The notes under the pieces are model-generated. The model was not told the origin of the DNA. It ran no database searches and saw nothing but the letters and a program-made list of their open reading frames with translations. From positions 91,872 to 155,871 of the forward strand of contig JAEUPQ010000034.1 in NCBI GenBank assembly GCA_016789405.1: a stretch of DNA of 64,000 nt, in the 5' to 3' direction. Position 1 is the stretch's first letter; each line of letters starts with the position of its first letter. Origin of the DNA: Lysobacteraceae bacterium. GTDB taxonomy: Bacteria; Pseudomonadota; Gammaproteobacteria; Xanthomonadales; Xanthomonadaceae. Made by a program: the position numbers and the translations under genes. Shown here in pieces: positions 40,419 to 47,730 of the stretch.

Positions 40419-41603
40419 TCAGTCCACCACGCGGCAGAACGCCGCCTTCAGGTAGCGGCTTTCCTGCACGTCGGTCAGCCACGGATGGTCCGCACCGGCG
40501 CCCGCGACCTTCAGCACCTGCACGGTGCGGCCGGCATAGAACGCGGCGCGGCGCAGCATGTCGAGGAACTGCTCCTCGCTGACCAGGCCGGTGCAGGAAA
40601 ACGTCGCGAACAGCCCGCCGGGCTTCACCACGCCCATCGCCAGCTTGTTCATGTCGAGGTATTTCTTCAGCGCGGGGATCACCTGCTCGCGGTCGCGGGT
40701 CATCTTCGCCGGGTCGAGGATCACCACGTCGTACTGCTCGCCGCTGTTCGCCGCGTCGCGCAGCCACGGAAAAATGTCGGCCTGCACGAAGCGCGGGCGC
40801 ACGCCGCTCTCGAAAGGCATGTTGAGCTTCACGTTGCCCTTGGCGATCTCGATGACCGCTTCGTCGATGTCGATGCCGACCACTTCCGTGGCGCCGCGCG
40901 CCGCCGCGTACACGCCGAAACCGCCGGTGTTGCAGCACAGGTCGAGCACGCGCTTGCCCGCGCACTGGCGCGACAGCCACTCGCGGTTGTCGCGCTGGTC
41001 GGCGAAGAAGCCGGTCTTGTGCGCACCGGCCGGATCGGCGCGGAACTTCACGCCGTATTCGGTGATGATCGACGGCGCGGCCGGCTCGCTGCCGCGGAAG
41101 TCGAAGCTCTCCTGCTTCTGCACGTGTTCGTCGGCGAAGGCGTGGAAGCGGCACCCCGGGAACAGCTCGCGCAGCGCGGCATAGATCCATTCGCGATGGC
41201 GGAACATGCCGGCACTGAAGTATTCGACCACCAGCAGGTCGCCGTAACGGTCGACGACCAGGCCGCTGAGGCCGTCGCCTTCGCTGTGCACCACGCGCCA
41301 GGCGTCGGAGACCTCATCCAGCCTCAGCACCTCGCGGCGCAGGCGCACGGCCTCGGCGATCTTCGCCGTGAACCAGTCCTGGTCGACCGCAACGTCCGGA
41401 TCGCGCTCGAGCATGCGGATCGCGATCCGCGAGTGGCCGTTGTAGAAGCCGCGCCCGATCCAGACCCCATCCGGGCCGACCACGTCGACGATGCTGCCCG
41501 GCTTGGGCCGCTGGGCGGGTTTTTCGACCAGCTTCTGGAAAATCCAGGGGTGGCGGGAGGTCCAGGTGTTCCTGAGGTGGATCTGCGGGAGCGATTCGTT
41601 CAT
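40419..41603 (-). CDS. rlmI: Class I SAM-dependent rRNA methyltransferase, RlmI-like
   Basis: RlmI makes 5-methylcytosine at position 1962 of 23S rRNA. The 394-residue protein has the same build as E. coli RlmI (396). An N-terminal PUA-like part has RHPWIFQKLVEKPAQRPKPG and GFYNGHSRIAIRML. The Rossmann domain has VLDLCCNTGGFGVYAA (SAM loop), VVGIDIDEA and the catalytic region DVVILDPAKMTRD. The C-terminal CTGLVSEEQF segment supplies a conserved Cys. The ATG at 41603 starts directly at the PUA part. It is divergent from the TerC gene, and the riboswitch lies between them. Confidence 0.88.
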   Translation of the reverse strand: MNESLPQIHLRNTWTSRHPWIFQKLVEKPAQRPKPGSIVDVVGPDGVWIGRGFYNGHSRIAIRMLERDPDVAVDQDWFTAKIAEAVRLRREVLRLDEVSDAWRVVHSEGDGLSGLVVDRYGDLLVVEYFSAGMFRHREWIYAALRELFPGCRFHAFADEHVQKQESFDFRGSEPAAPSIITEYGVKFRADPAGAHKTGFFADQRDNREWLSRQCAGKRVLDLCCNTGGFGVYAAARGATEVVGIDIDEAVIEIAKGNVKLNMPFESGVRPRFVQADIFPWLRDAANSGEQYDVVILDPAKMTRDREQVIPALKKYLDMNKLAMGVVKPGGLFATFSCTGLVSEEQFLDMLRRAAFYAGRTVQVLKVAGAGADHPWLTDVQESRYLKAAFCRVVD

Positions 41604-41660
41604 CCGCCGTATTGTAATGGGGTTGACGCATCCAAGCCCCTGAAAAACAATGTCGGTTCC

Positions 41661-41780
41661 AGAAGGGGAGTAGCTCCCGTACGTCGTGGCCGTCATTACG
41701 AGCCCGGGCCCCAGGTCCGGCTCCGGTCCGGCGGCAGCCTTCAGGCCACCCGGCCGATGGCTGTGAGCGAGACCTTCGCC
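41661..41780 (+). promoter_or_regulatory. yybP-ykoY (manganese) riboswitch aptamer
   Basis: The leader before the TerC-type gene carries the conserved ends of this RNA family. GAAGGGGAGTAGC at 41662-41674 opens it, and GCGAGACCTTC at 41767-41777 closes it, so that GAAGG pairs with CCTTC to form P1. GC-rich arms (GCCCGGGCCCC, GGCCACCCGGCC) lie between. yybP-ykoY RNAs bind Mn2+ and most often control MntP-, Alx/TerC- or P-type-ATPase-like exporters. The gene downstream fits this exactly. I have not computed the fold; recognition is by consensus and context. Confidence 0.85.
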
Positions 41781-41794
41781 GCATGGCGAAGGTC
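41771..41794 (+). promoter_or_regulatory. Switching hairpin that competes with riboswitch P1
   Basis: GACCTTCGCC (41771-41780) can pair perfectly with GGCGAAGGTC (41785-41794) around a GCAT loop. The left arm contains the CCTTC needed for aptamer helix P1, so the aptamer and this hairpin exclude each other. It is a likely expression-platform element. Confidence 0.65.
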
Positions 41795-41848
41795 CGTCTC
41801 CCGAACGGCTCCGCGCAGGTGACGCCTGCCCGGCCCGAACCCGGGAAA

Positions 41849-41875
41849 CGCCCAGCCTCGCGGCTGGGCGTTTTT
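41849..41875 (+). terminator. Intrinsic terminator in the leader of the TerC-type gene
   Basis: CGCCCAGCC (41849-41857) and GGCTGGGCG (41862-41870) form a nine-bp stem with a TCGC loop, followed directly by TTTTT. It ends 21 bases before the start codon, so it must be bypassed for expression. This fits transcription attenuation by the riboswitch. Confidence 0.85.
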
Positions 41876-41896
41876 CCTTTTCGGTCCGGAGCCAGC

Positions 41897-42859
41897 ATGA
41901 ACACCATCGGTAGTCCCCTGTTGTGGAGCGCGTTCGGCGCGCTCGTCGTCATCGCGCTATTGGTCGACCTGGTGCTCATGCGCCATGGCGGCCCGCACAA
42001 GGTCACATTCAAGGAAGCCCTGCTCTGGAGCATCGGCTGGATCGGCCTGGCCCTGGCCTTCAACGGCTGGCTGTGGTGGTACGTCAGCGGCCAGTCCGGC
42101 GATGCCATCGGCGACCGCGTGGCGCTGGAATTCCTCACCGGCTACCTGGTCGAGAAGTCGCTCGCGGTCGACAACATCTTCGTCTTCCTGATGCTGTTCA
42201 CCTATTTCGCCGTCCCCGAGGAAGAGCGCCAGAAGGTGCTCATCATCGGCGTCGTCGGCGCGATCGTGCTGCGCGCGATCATGATCTTCGCGGGCGCATG
42301 GCTGCTGGCGCAATTCCACTGGGTGCTCTACGTGTTCGGCGCGTTCCTGCTGCTGACCGGCATCAAGATGCTGCTCGCCGCCGGCAAGGCGCCGGACCTG
42401 GAGAACAACCCGGTCCTGAAGTGGATGCGCAGCCATCTGCCGCTGACGTCCGACTACCACGGCCACGCGCTGCGCGTGCTGCGCGACGGCAAGTACTGGT
42501 ACACGCCGCTGTTCGTGGTGATCGTGCTCATCGCGGTGACCGACGTGATCTTCGCGGTGGACTCGATCCCGGCGATCTTCGCCATTACCAGCGACCCGTT
42601 CATCGTGCTGACCTCGAACGTGTTCGCGGTGCTCGGCCTGCGCGCGATGTTCTTCCTGCTGGCCGGCATGGCCGACCGCTTCCACCTGCTGCCCTACGGC
42701 CTGGCGACGGTACTGATGTTCATCGGCGCGAAGATGCTGCTGATCGACGTCTACAAGATCCCGATCGTCTGGTCGCTGGGCGTGGTGGCCGCCACCATCG
42801 GCGCGACCGTCGTGCTGAGCCTGCTGCGGCCCGCAGCGCCGCCCTCCCAGGGCGGCTGA
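41897..42859 (+). CDS. TerC/Alx-family membrane protein, probable Mn2+ exporter
   Basis: This is a 320-residue inner-membrane protein of the TerC family with about nine membrane segments. The family motifs are complete: FLTGYLVEKSLAVDNIFVFLMLF near residue 80, and VVIVLIAVTDVIFAVDSIPAIFAI near residue 215. Both carry the buried acidic residues that probably bind metal (EKSLAVDN and FAVDSIPA). In E. coli the relative Alx is under a yybP-ykoY riboswitch and affects Mn2+ levels; the same element lies directly upstream here. GGAG is six bases before the ATG. Metal export is an inference from family and leader. Confidence 0.92.
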   Translation: MNTIGSPLLWSAFGALVVIALLVDLVLMRHGGPHKVTFKEALLWSIGWIGLALAFNGWLWWYVSGQSGDAIGDRVALEFLTGYLVEKSLAVDNIFVFLMLFTYFAVPEEERQKVLIIGVVGAIVLRAIMIFAGAWLLAQFHWVLYVFGAFLLLTGIKMLLAAGKAPDLENNPVLKWMRSHLPLTSDYHGHALRVLRDGKYWYTPLFVVIVLIAVTDVIFAVDSIPAIFAITSDPFIVLTSNVFAVLGLRAMFFLLAGMADRFHLLPYGLATVLMFIGAKMLLIDVYKIPIVWSLGVVAATIGATVVLSLLRPAAPPSQGG

Positions 42860-42867
42860 TCGGCCGA

Positions 42868-42915
42868 CGCCGTCCGCGGAACGCCCTGTTGCGCGGACGG
42901 CGGGGCTTGGTTTTC
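42868..42915 (+). terminator. Stem-loop after the TerC-type gene
   Basis: CGCCGTCCGC (42868-42877) pairs with GCGGACGGCG (42893-42902), followed by GGGCTTGGTTTT. It lies nine bases after the stop and could end the transcript before the rhomboid gene. Confidence 0.65.
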
Positions 42916-42929
42916 CGGCCGGGGGCGCC

Positions 42930-43736
42930 ATGTCGACGTTCATGGACCTGCACACGCCCGAGGACATTCCCGACACCCCCGCGCAGCGCGCCGCCGACCG
43001 GCGTCGCCTGCTCCGGGCGCTCAATGCAAGCCTGGCCTTCGTGCTGCTGCTGGCGATGGCGTTCGCGCTGCAGCACGGCGAGGACTTCCGCGCGTTGACC
43101 GTCACCGCACGGGAGCCTGCCGGCCTTCTGGGCATCCTGACCGCGCCGCTGCTGCACGGCTCCTTCGAACACATCGCCGCGAATGCCGCATCGCTTCTGT
43201 TGCTGGGCACGCTGGCGATGGCGGTGTATCCGAAGGCGACCTTGCGTGCGCTCCCGCTGTTCTGGGTGACGTCCGGCCTCGGTGCCTGGCTGCTCGGCGA
43301 GCCCGGCAGCCATCACCTCGGTGCCAGCGGACTGACCCACGGTCTGATGTTCCTGGTGTTTTCGCTGGGCCTGCTGCGCCGCGACCGCCCATCGATCGCC
43401 GCGGCGATGATCGCCTTCTTCCTCTACGGCGGCATGCTGCTCACCGTCCTGCCGCAGGAACCCGGCGTTTCGTGGCAATCGCACCTCGGTGGCGCCATCG
43501 GCGGCGTACTCGGCGCGCTACTGTTCCGCCGCGCGGATCCGGTGCCGCCTCGCAAGAAGTACAGCTGGGAATTGGAAGACGAGGACACGTTCGACGAACA
43601 CGACGAACTCGAACCGCCGAAGCCCGACGATGTTCCCGTGCTCTGGCAGCGTCCCACCGAACCACGTGGCGTCGTGTTGCCGTTCTCACGTCGGGACACC
43701 CCGCCGACAGACCCGCAACGCCCCTCCGATTCGTGA
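42930..43736 (+). CDS. Rhomboid-family intramembrane serine protease
   Basis: This is a 268-residue membrane protease with about six hydrophobic helices between residues 31 and 205. The first conserved motif HGSFEHIAANAASL gives H76, H81 and N85. The catalytic Ser is S133 in LGASGLTHG, and the partner His is H185 in WQSHLGGAIGG. The N-terminal 30 residues and the C-terminal 70 residues are cytoplasmic-like and acidic (WELEDEDTFDEHDELEPP). Rhomboids cut single-pass membrane proteins; the substrate is unknown. It is alone between the TerC-type gene and the small barrel gene. Confidence 0.88.
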   Translation: MSTFMDLHTPEDIPDTPAQRAADRRRLLRALNASLAFVLLLAMAFALQHGEDFRALTVTAREPAGLLGILTAPLLHGSFEHIAANAASLLLLGTLAMAVYPKATLRALPLFWVTSGLGAWLLGEPGSHHLGASGLTHGLMFLVFSLGLLRRDRPSIAAAMIAFFLYGGMLLTVLPQEPGVSWQSHLGGAIGGVLGALLFRRADPVPPRKKYSWELEDEDTFDEHDELEPPKPDDVPVLWQRPTEPRGVVLPFSRRDTPPTDPQRPSDS

Positions 43737-43761
43737 TGATGAACGCACATTTAACGAAATA

Positions 43762-43790
43762 TTGACAACCTTGGCACGCACGTCTATCGT
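43762..43790 (+). promoter_or_regulatory. Sigma-70 promoter of the small outer-membrane protein gene
   Basis: A perfect -35 TTGACA (43762-43767) and a -10-like TATCGT (43785-43790) are 17 bases apart, in a locally AT-rich stretch just after the rhomboid gene. They would give a leader of about 100 bases before the ATG at 43897. Confidence 0.7.
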
Positions 43791-43896
43791 GCGCCTCCCT
43801 TCGGGACGGCAGCCTCGCGCTGCGCTCGGAAGCGGCCGCCACGGTCCGCCCGATGGCAAAGACCCCACTCATTCATTTCCAAGAGTTCCCATTCCC

Positions 43897-44442
43897 ATGA
43901 AGAAGCTTGCTCTGTTCGCCGCCCTGGCGGCCGCCTCCCTGTCCACCACCGCGTTCGCTGCCGAAGGCAACGGCGGTTTCATCCGCGCCGAAGTCGGCCG
44001 TTCGGACGTCAGCGTCATCGAAGACCGCGACACCGCGTTCAGCCTGCGCGGCGGCTATTTCTTCAACAGCAACGTCGCCATCGAAGGCTTCTACTCGAAC
44101 CAGTACCGCTCCGATCTCGCCTACGGCGACGAAGCGCAGCTGTACACCCTCGGCGTTGGCGTGGTCGGCAAGAAGAACTTCGGCGGCGACCACAAGGGCT
44201 TCTTCATCAGCGGCCGCGGCGGCCTGGCCTACACCGACATCGCCTACGTCGACAACGACGGTGACGTCGAGATCGACGAAGAGAACGACAACTCGGCCAA
44301 CATCTACCTCGGCGCCGGCATCGGCTACGACTTCAACGAGCGTTTCGGCCTGAGCCTGAACTACGACTACCAGAAGGCCGAAATCAACGATATCGACTTC
44401 AACATCCGTACCCTGACCCTCGGCGGCGAATTCCGCTTCTGA
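43897..44442 (+). CDS. Small outer-membrane beta-barrel protein (OmpA/OmpW-like porin family)
   Basis: This is a 181-residue exported protein. A signal peptide covers residues 1-21 (LALFAALAAASLSTTAFA). The mature part has alternating strands typical of an eight-stranded outer-membrane barrel: GGFIRAEVGRSDVSV, FSLRGGYFFNSNVAIEGFYS, YLGAGIGYDFNERFGLSLNY and a last strand LTLGGEFRF ending in Phe. Acidic loops (DNDGDVEIDEENDN) suggest divalent-ion binding outside, which is inference. A strong promoter precedes the gene and a strong terminator follows, so it probably is highly expressed. Confidence 0.85.
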   Translation: MKKLALFAALAAASLSTTAFAAEGNGGFIRAEVGRSDVSVIEDRDTAFSLRGGYFFNSNVAIEGFYSNQYRSDLAYGDEAQLYTLGVGVVGKKNFGGDHKGFFISGRGGLAYTDIAYVDNDGDVEIDEENDNSANIYLGAGIGYDFNERFGLSLNYDYQKAEINDIDFNIRTLTLGGEFRF

Positions 44443-44475
44443 TCGTCAATGCGATTTCCACGAATCGCAGCTTCC

Positions 44476-44506
44476 GACGGCCGCCTCCGGGCGGCCGTCT
44501 TCGTTT
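44476..44506 (+). terminator. Intrinsic terminator of the outer-membrane barrel gene
   Basis: GACGGCCGCC (44476-44485) and GGCGGCCGTC (44490-44499) form a ten-bp stem with a TCCG loop, followed by TTCGTTT. A smaller hairpin, GCGATT/AATCGC, lies just before it at 44451-44468. The pair may also stop the leftward DUF2238 transcript. Confidence 0.8.
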
Positions 44507-44525
44507 CCGGGATCGGAACGTTCGC

Positions 44526-45188
44526 TTACCGATGCAGGACGCCGGGGCCGAGTTGGCGATCGTGCAGGCGAGACCACAGCAACAGCGACACGGCTGCACC
44601 GCAGAGGCAGAGGAACATGTCCCACTGCGTGTCCCATTGGTCGCCCTGTGTCGCCAGGAACGCGTCGGCATCCGCGCCGTAGATCAGTGCGGACCACCAT
44701 TCGATCAGCTCGAAGAACGCGCTGAAGCTGAGGCAGGCGGCGAGAATGAGATAGACCAGCCAGCCGCCGCGCTGCAACGGCGTCCGGCGCAGCAGCAATT
44801 CGCGGGCGAGGATCGCGGGCACGACGCCCTGCATGATGTGGCCGATGCGGTCCCACGGATTGCGCGCGACATCCATGCCAGAGGCCGCGAGCACGTCGCG
44901 CAGCCAGAAACCCAGCGGTGTTTCGGCATAGGTGTAGGCGCCGCCGTAGATCAGCACCAGCGCGTGCGCGACCAGCAGCCAGCACAGCAGCCGCGTGAGC
45001 GGGAAGCGACGCCAGTTCAGGGCGATGATCGGGATCGCCACGATCACCCAGACCACTTCGAGCAGCCAGGTCAGCCGGTCCTTCGGCGCGATGCCGGACA
45101 CGACCAGGGCAAGGACCGCGATGGCGAGCAGCAGCTTGCGCTCGAAGGGCGAGGGCGGCGTGGCGATGGTCATCGTGCCGGCGGTCAT
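44526..45188 (-). CDS. DUF2238 (YjdF-like) membrane protein
   Basis: This is a 220-residue inner-membrane protein with about six hydrophobic segments. Features of the DUF2238/YjdF group are GGAYTYAETPLGFWL, NPWDRIGHIMQGVVPAILARELLLRR, and SFSAFFELIEWWSAL followed by QGDQWDTQWDMFLCLCGA. The Asp/His/Glu residues inside these membrane segments are conserved in the family, but the function is unknown. GGAG is eight bases before the ATG at 45188. It is divergent from the M28 peptidase gene. Confidence 0.85.
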   Translation of the reverse strand: MTAGTMTIATPPSPFERKLLLAIAVLALVVSGIAPKDRLTWLLEVVWVIVAIPIIALNWRRFPLTRLLCWLLVAHALVLIYGGAYTYAETPLGFWLRDVLAASGMDVARNPWDRIGHIMQGVVPAILARELLLRRTPLQRGGWLVYLILAACLSFSAFFELIEWWSALIYGADADAFLATQGDQWDTQWDMFLCLCGAAVSLLLWSRLHDRQLGPGVLHR

Positions 45189-45301
45189 GTGGGATCTCCA
45201 TGCGGGATCGGTCGATCTTACGCCCGCAGGCAGGCGTTCGTTGTCGAGTTGCGCAACCGGTGCTAGCGTCCCGCTTCTTGCCGACGTCCACGGAAACACC
45301 G

Positions 45302-46984
45302 ATGTCCCGATCCGCATTCGCATTGCTGCTCCTCGTCCTCGCCGCGTGCCAGCGCGAAGCGCCTGTGCCCGCCGAGCCTGCGCTGAAGGTCTCGGCGCAG
45401 GCTCCGGTCGAGGAAGCGCCCAAGCCGAAGACCGATGCCGAGCGGCGCATCGCTGGCGACGTCGCGCAACTGGCCGACGACCGCATGGAAGGACGCGAGA
45501 CCGGCACGCGCGGGTTCGACCTCGCTGCGGAATACGTGGCGAAGCGCTTCCGCGAGATCGGCCTGGCGCCTGCCGGGGATGCCGGCACCTATTTCCAGGC
45601 CGTACCGCTGCTCGAAGCGCGCATCGAGAAGGCCGGCGCGGAACTCCGGGTGCGGCGCAACGGACGCGACATCGCGCTGCGCTTCCAGGACCAGTTCCTG
45701 CCTGCAGCCAATTTCAACGTGGCGGAACACCGCGTCGAGGCGCCGGCGGTGTTCGTCGGCCAGGGCGTGCACGCGCCGGAACTCGATCACGACGATTTCG
45801 CCGGACTCGACCTGAAGGGAAAGATCGCGGTGGTGTTCGGCGGCGCTCCGGCGCGCTTCGACAACGACCGGCGCGCCTTCCATAGCTCTTCTCGCGAGAA
45901 GCTGCGCAACCTCGTCGCGCGCGGCGCGGTCGGCATGGTGTTCGTCAACACGCCCGAGGACGAAGCAGGCAGCCCGTGGGCGCAGGACGCGGCCAACTGG
46001 CAGGAGTCCTCGATGCGGCTGCGTGGCGCGGATGGCAAGGGCCTGTGGACCTTCCCCGAACTCCGCGGCATCGCCTACGTCAGCGCCGCCAGTGCCGATC
46101 TGATCTTCGCCGACGGACCGCGCACGGCCGCGCAGCTGTTCGACGCGGCGCGCGCCGGCACGCTCAAGGGCTTCGCGCTGCCCGGCACGATGACGCTGGC
46201 AGGCCGCACGTCGATGAAGCCGATCGAATCGCGCAACGTGGTGGCACGCCTGCCAGGCAGCGACCCGGTACTGGGCGGCGAATCCACCGTGTTCACGGCG
46301 CACCTGGACCACATCGGCATCGGCGCTGCGGTGGACGGCGACACCATCCGCAATGGCGCGCTCGACAATGCCCTTGGCGTGTCGATCATGCTCGAAGCCG
46401 CCCACGCGCTGAAGGCCGGCGCGGCACCGAAGCGGAGCACGCTGTTCGTGGCGACCACGGCCGAGGAAAAAGGCCTGCTGGGCGCGGAATGGTTCGCCAC
46501 GCATCCCACGACGGCGGCGGGCACGATGGTCGCCAACATCAACATCGACATGCCGGTGCTGCTGGCGCCGAGCAAGGACGTCGTGCCGGTGGGCGTGGAG
46601 CATTCCTCGCTGAAGCAGGTACTGGACGCCGCGGCAAAGGAGATCGCCGTCCAGCAATCCCCCGATCCCTATCCGGAAGAGGTGGTGTTCGTGCGCAGCG
46701 ACCAGTACGCCTTCATCCGCACGGGCGTGCCCGCGGTGTACCTGATGGGCGGCATGGTCAGCGCGGACGGCGAACGCGACCCGAAGCGTGCGCTGCAGAA
46801 CTTCGTGCGCAAGCACTACCACCAACCCAGCGACGAAGCATCGTTGCCGATCGTTTGGAGCGATGCCGCGCGACTGGCCGCGCTCAACGCACGCATCGCG
46901 CGGATCGTCGGCGACGCGAAGGAGCGACCGACGTGGAATGCAGGGGATTTCTTCGGCGGGAAGTTCGGTGCGGGCGCACCGTAG
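45302..46984 (+). CDS. M28-family zinc peptidase lipoprotein
   Basis: This is a 560-residue lipoprotein (lipobox LAAC, Cys16) with a protease-associated (PA) domain at about residues 130-260 and an M28 aminopeptidase domain after residue 300. The zinc ligands are seen as AHLDHIG, GALDNALG, TAEEKGLLG, NINIDM and KHYHQPSDE, so the two-zinc site is complete. The enzyme would act in the periplasm on N-terminal residues of peptides. The stop TAG is formed by the GTAG end of the repeat that follows, an unusual junction. Confidence 0.92.
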   Translation: MSRSAFALLLLVLAACQREAPVPAEPALKVSAQAPVEEAPKPKTDAERRIAGDVAQLADDRMEGRETGTRGFDLAAEYVAKRFREIGLAPAGDAGTYFQAVPLLEARIEKAGAELRVRRNGRDIALRFQDQFLPAANFNVAEHRVEAPAVFVGQGVHAPELDHDDFAGLDLKGKIAVVFGGAPARFDNDRRAFHSSSREKLRNLVARGAVGMVFVNTPEDEAGSPWAQDAANWQESSMRLRGADGKGLWTFPELRGIAYVSAASADLIFADGPRTAAQLFDAARAGTLKGFALPGTMTLAGRTSMKPIESRNVVARLPGSDPVLGGESTVFTAHLDHIGIGAAVDGDTIRNGALDNALGVSIMLEAAHALKAGAAPKRSTLFVATTAEEKGLLGAEWFATHPTTAAGTMVANINIDMPVLLAPSKDVVPVGVEHSSLKQVLDAAAKEIAVQQSPDPYPEEVVFVRSDQYAFIRTGVPAVYLMGGMVSADGERDPKRALQNFVRKHYHQPSDEASLPIVWSDAARLAALNARIARIVGDAKERPTWNAGDFFGGKFGAGAP

Positions 46985-47086
46985 AGCGGAGCTTGCTCCG
47001 CTCATGCTCTTGAGCAAACAAAGCAGCGGAGCTTGCTCCGCTCATCCTCTTGAGCAAACAAAGCAGCGGAGCAAGCTCCGCTCTAC
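46981..47086. repeat. REPIN-like element with GTAG-type REP palindromes
   Basis: The element starts with GTAG directly followed by the palindrome AGCGGAGCTTGCTCCGCT (46985-47002). The same palindrome recurs at 47025, and 47065-47086 carries the inverted form closed by CTAC. The units repeat with a period of exactly 40 bases (46985, 47025, 47065). The two ends form an exact 22-base inverted repeat. GTAG-tailed REPs of this kind are known in Stenotrophomonas (SMAG) and relatives and are linked to RAYT-type transposases. It lies between a convergent gene pair, where it may also act as a terminator. Confidence 0.9.
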
Positions 47087-47116
47087 GGGACACGCATCAT
47101 CGGCAAGGCGAACGCA

Positions 47117-47590
47117 TCACCGCCCCAGCGGCATCCCCTTGAACGCCTTCACCGTGCGCAGCACGAAACTCGAGTTCACATCGGCAACGCCGGCCTGCGT
47201 GAGCAGGCGGTCGAGCAGGAAGCGCGAGAAGTGTTCGAGGTCCTGCACGACCACGTGCAGCAGGTAGTCCATGTCGCCGGTGAGCGCGTGGCAGGTGACG
47301 ACCTCGTCCCAGGCATTCACGAATTCGCTGAAGGCGGTGACGGCGGCGGCATCGTGGTGGCGCAACTGGACGCGGACGAAGGCCTGCAGGCCCAGGCCCA
47401 GGCGCTCGGGATCGACTTCGGCGCGATAGCCGGCGATCACCCCCTCGCGCTCCAGCCGCTGCACCCGACGCAGGCAGGCCGAGGGCGACAGATGCACCCG
47501 TTCGGCCAGCTCGGCATTCGTCAGGCGCGCGCCGCCCTGGAGTTCGGCCAGCAGCAGCAGGTCGGTGCGGTCGAGCTCGACGGATGGCAT
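47117..47590 (-). CDS. Lrp/AsnC-family transcriptional regulator
   Basis: This is a 157-residue regulator. The N-terminal winged helix-turn-helix is at about residues 5-55 (LTNAELAERVHLSPSACLRRVQRLE). The C-terminal RAM/ligand domain has VNAWDEVVTCHALTGDMDYLLHVVV, in which the G-D-x-D-Y-L turn is the usual effector-site mark. AAAGG precedes the ATG at 47590. It is divergent from phhA with 140 bases between them, and palindromes lie in that gap. This arrangement suggests that it controls phhA in response to phenylalanine or tyrosine (inference). Confidence 0.92.
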   Translation of the reverse strand: MPSVELDRTDLLLLAELQGGARLTNAELAERVHLSPSACLRRVQRLEREGVIAGYRAEVDPERLGLGLQAFVRVQLRHHDAAAVTAFSEFVNAWDEVVTCHALTGDMDYLLHVVVQDLEHFSRFLLDRLLTQAGVADVNSSFVLRTVKAFKGMPLGR

Positions 47591-47624
47591 GTCGTTGTGC
47601 CTTTTGTTGCGATATCGGCTGATT

Positions 47625-47671
47625 ATTGCGCAATGACCGCCTGTCGGCGCAATAACGCAAGCCTGTTGCGC
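47625..47671. promoter_or_regulatory. Palindromic operator-like sites between lrp-type gene and phhA
   Basis: ATTGCGCAAT (47625-47634) is a perfect palindrome. GCGCAA (47647-47652) and TTGCGC (47666-47671) form a second, spaced inverted repeat, and further TTGCG/CGCAA half-sites are at about 47606 and 47656. The sites share the core TTGCGCAA and sit where an Lrp-type protein would bind to control both directions. Confidence 0.65.
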
Positions 47672-47730
47672 GGAAAGAGGCCTACAGTGTTCGAATCGCC
47701 CGCCAGACCCCATCGCGCAAGGAATCCGCC

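Noticed and set aside
41783..41896. Upstream extension of the TerC-type gene by 38 codons
   Set aside because: The extension would run through the riboswitch expression platform and terminator and lacks a ribosome site. The ATG at 41897 has GGAG and fits the family start.
46985..47086. CRISPR-like array
   Set aside because: The 40-base period has only three units, the repeats are palindromes, and the spacer-like parts are near identical. The GTAG/CTAC ends identify a REP-type element.
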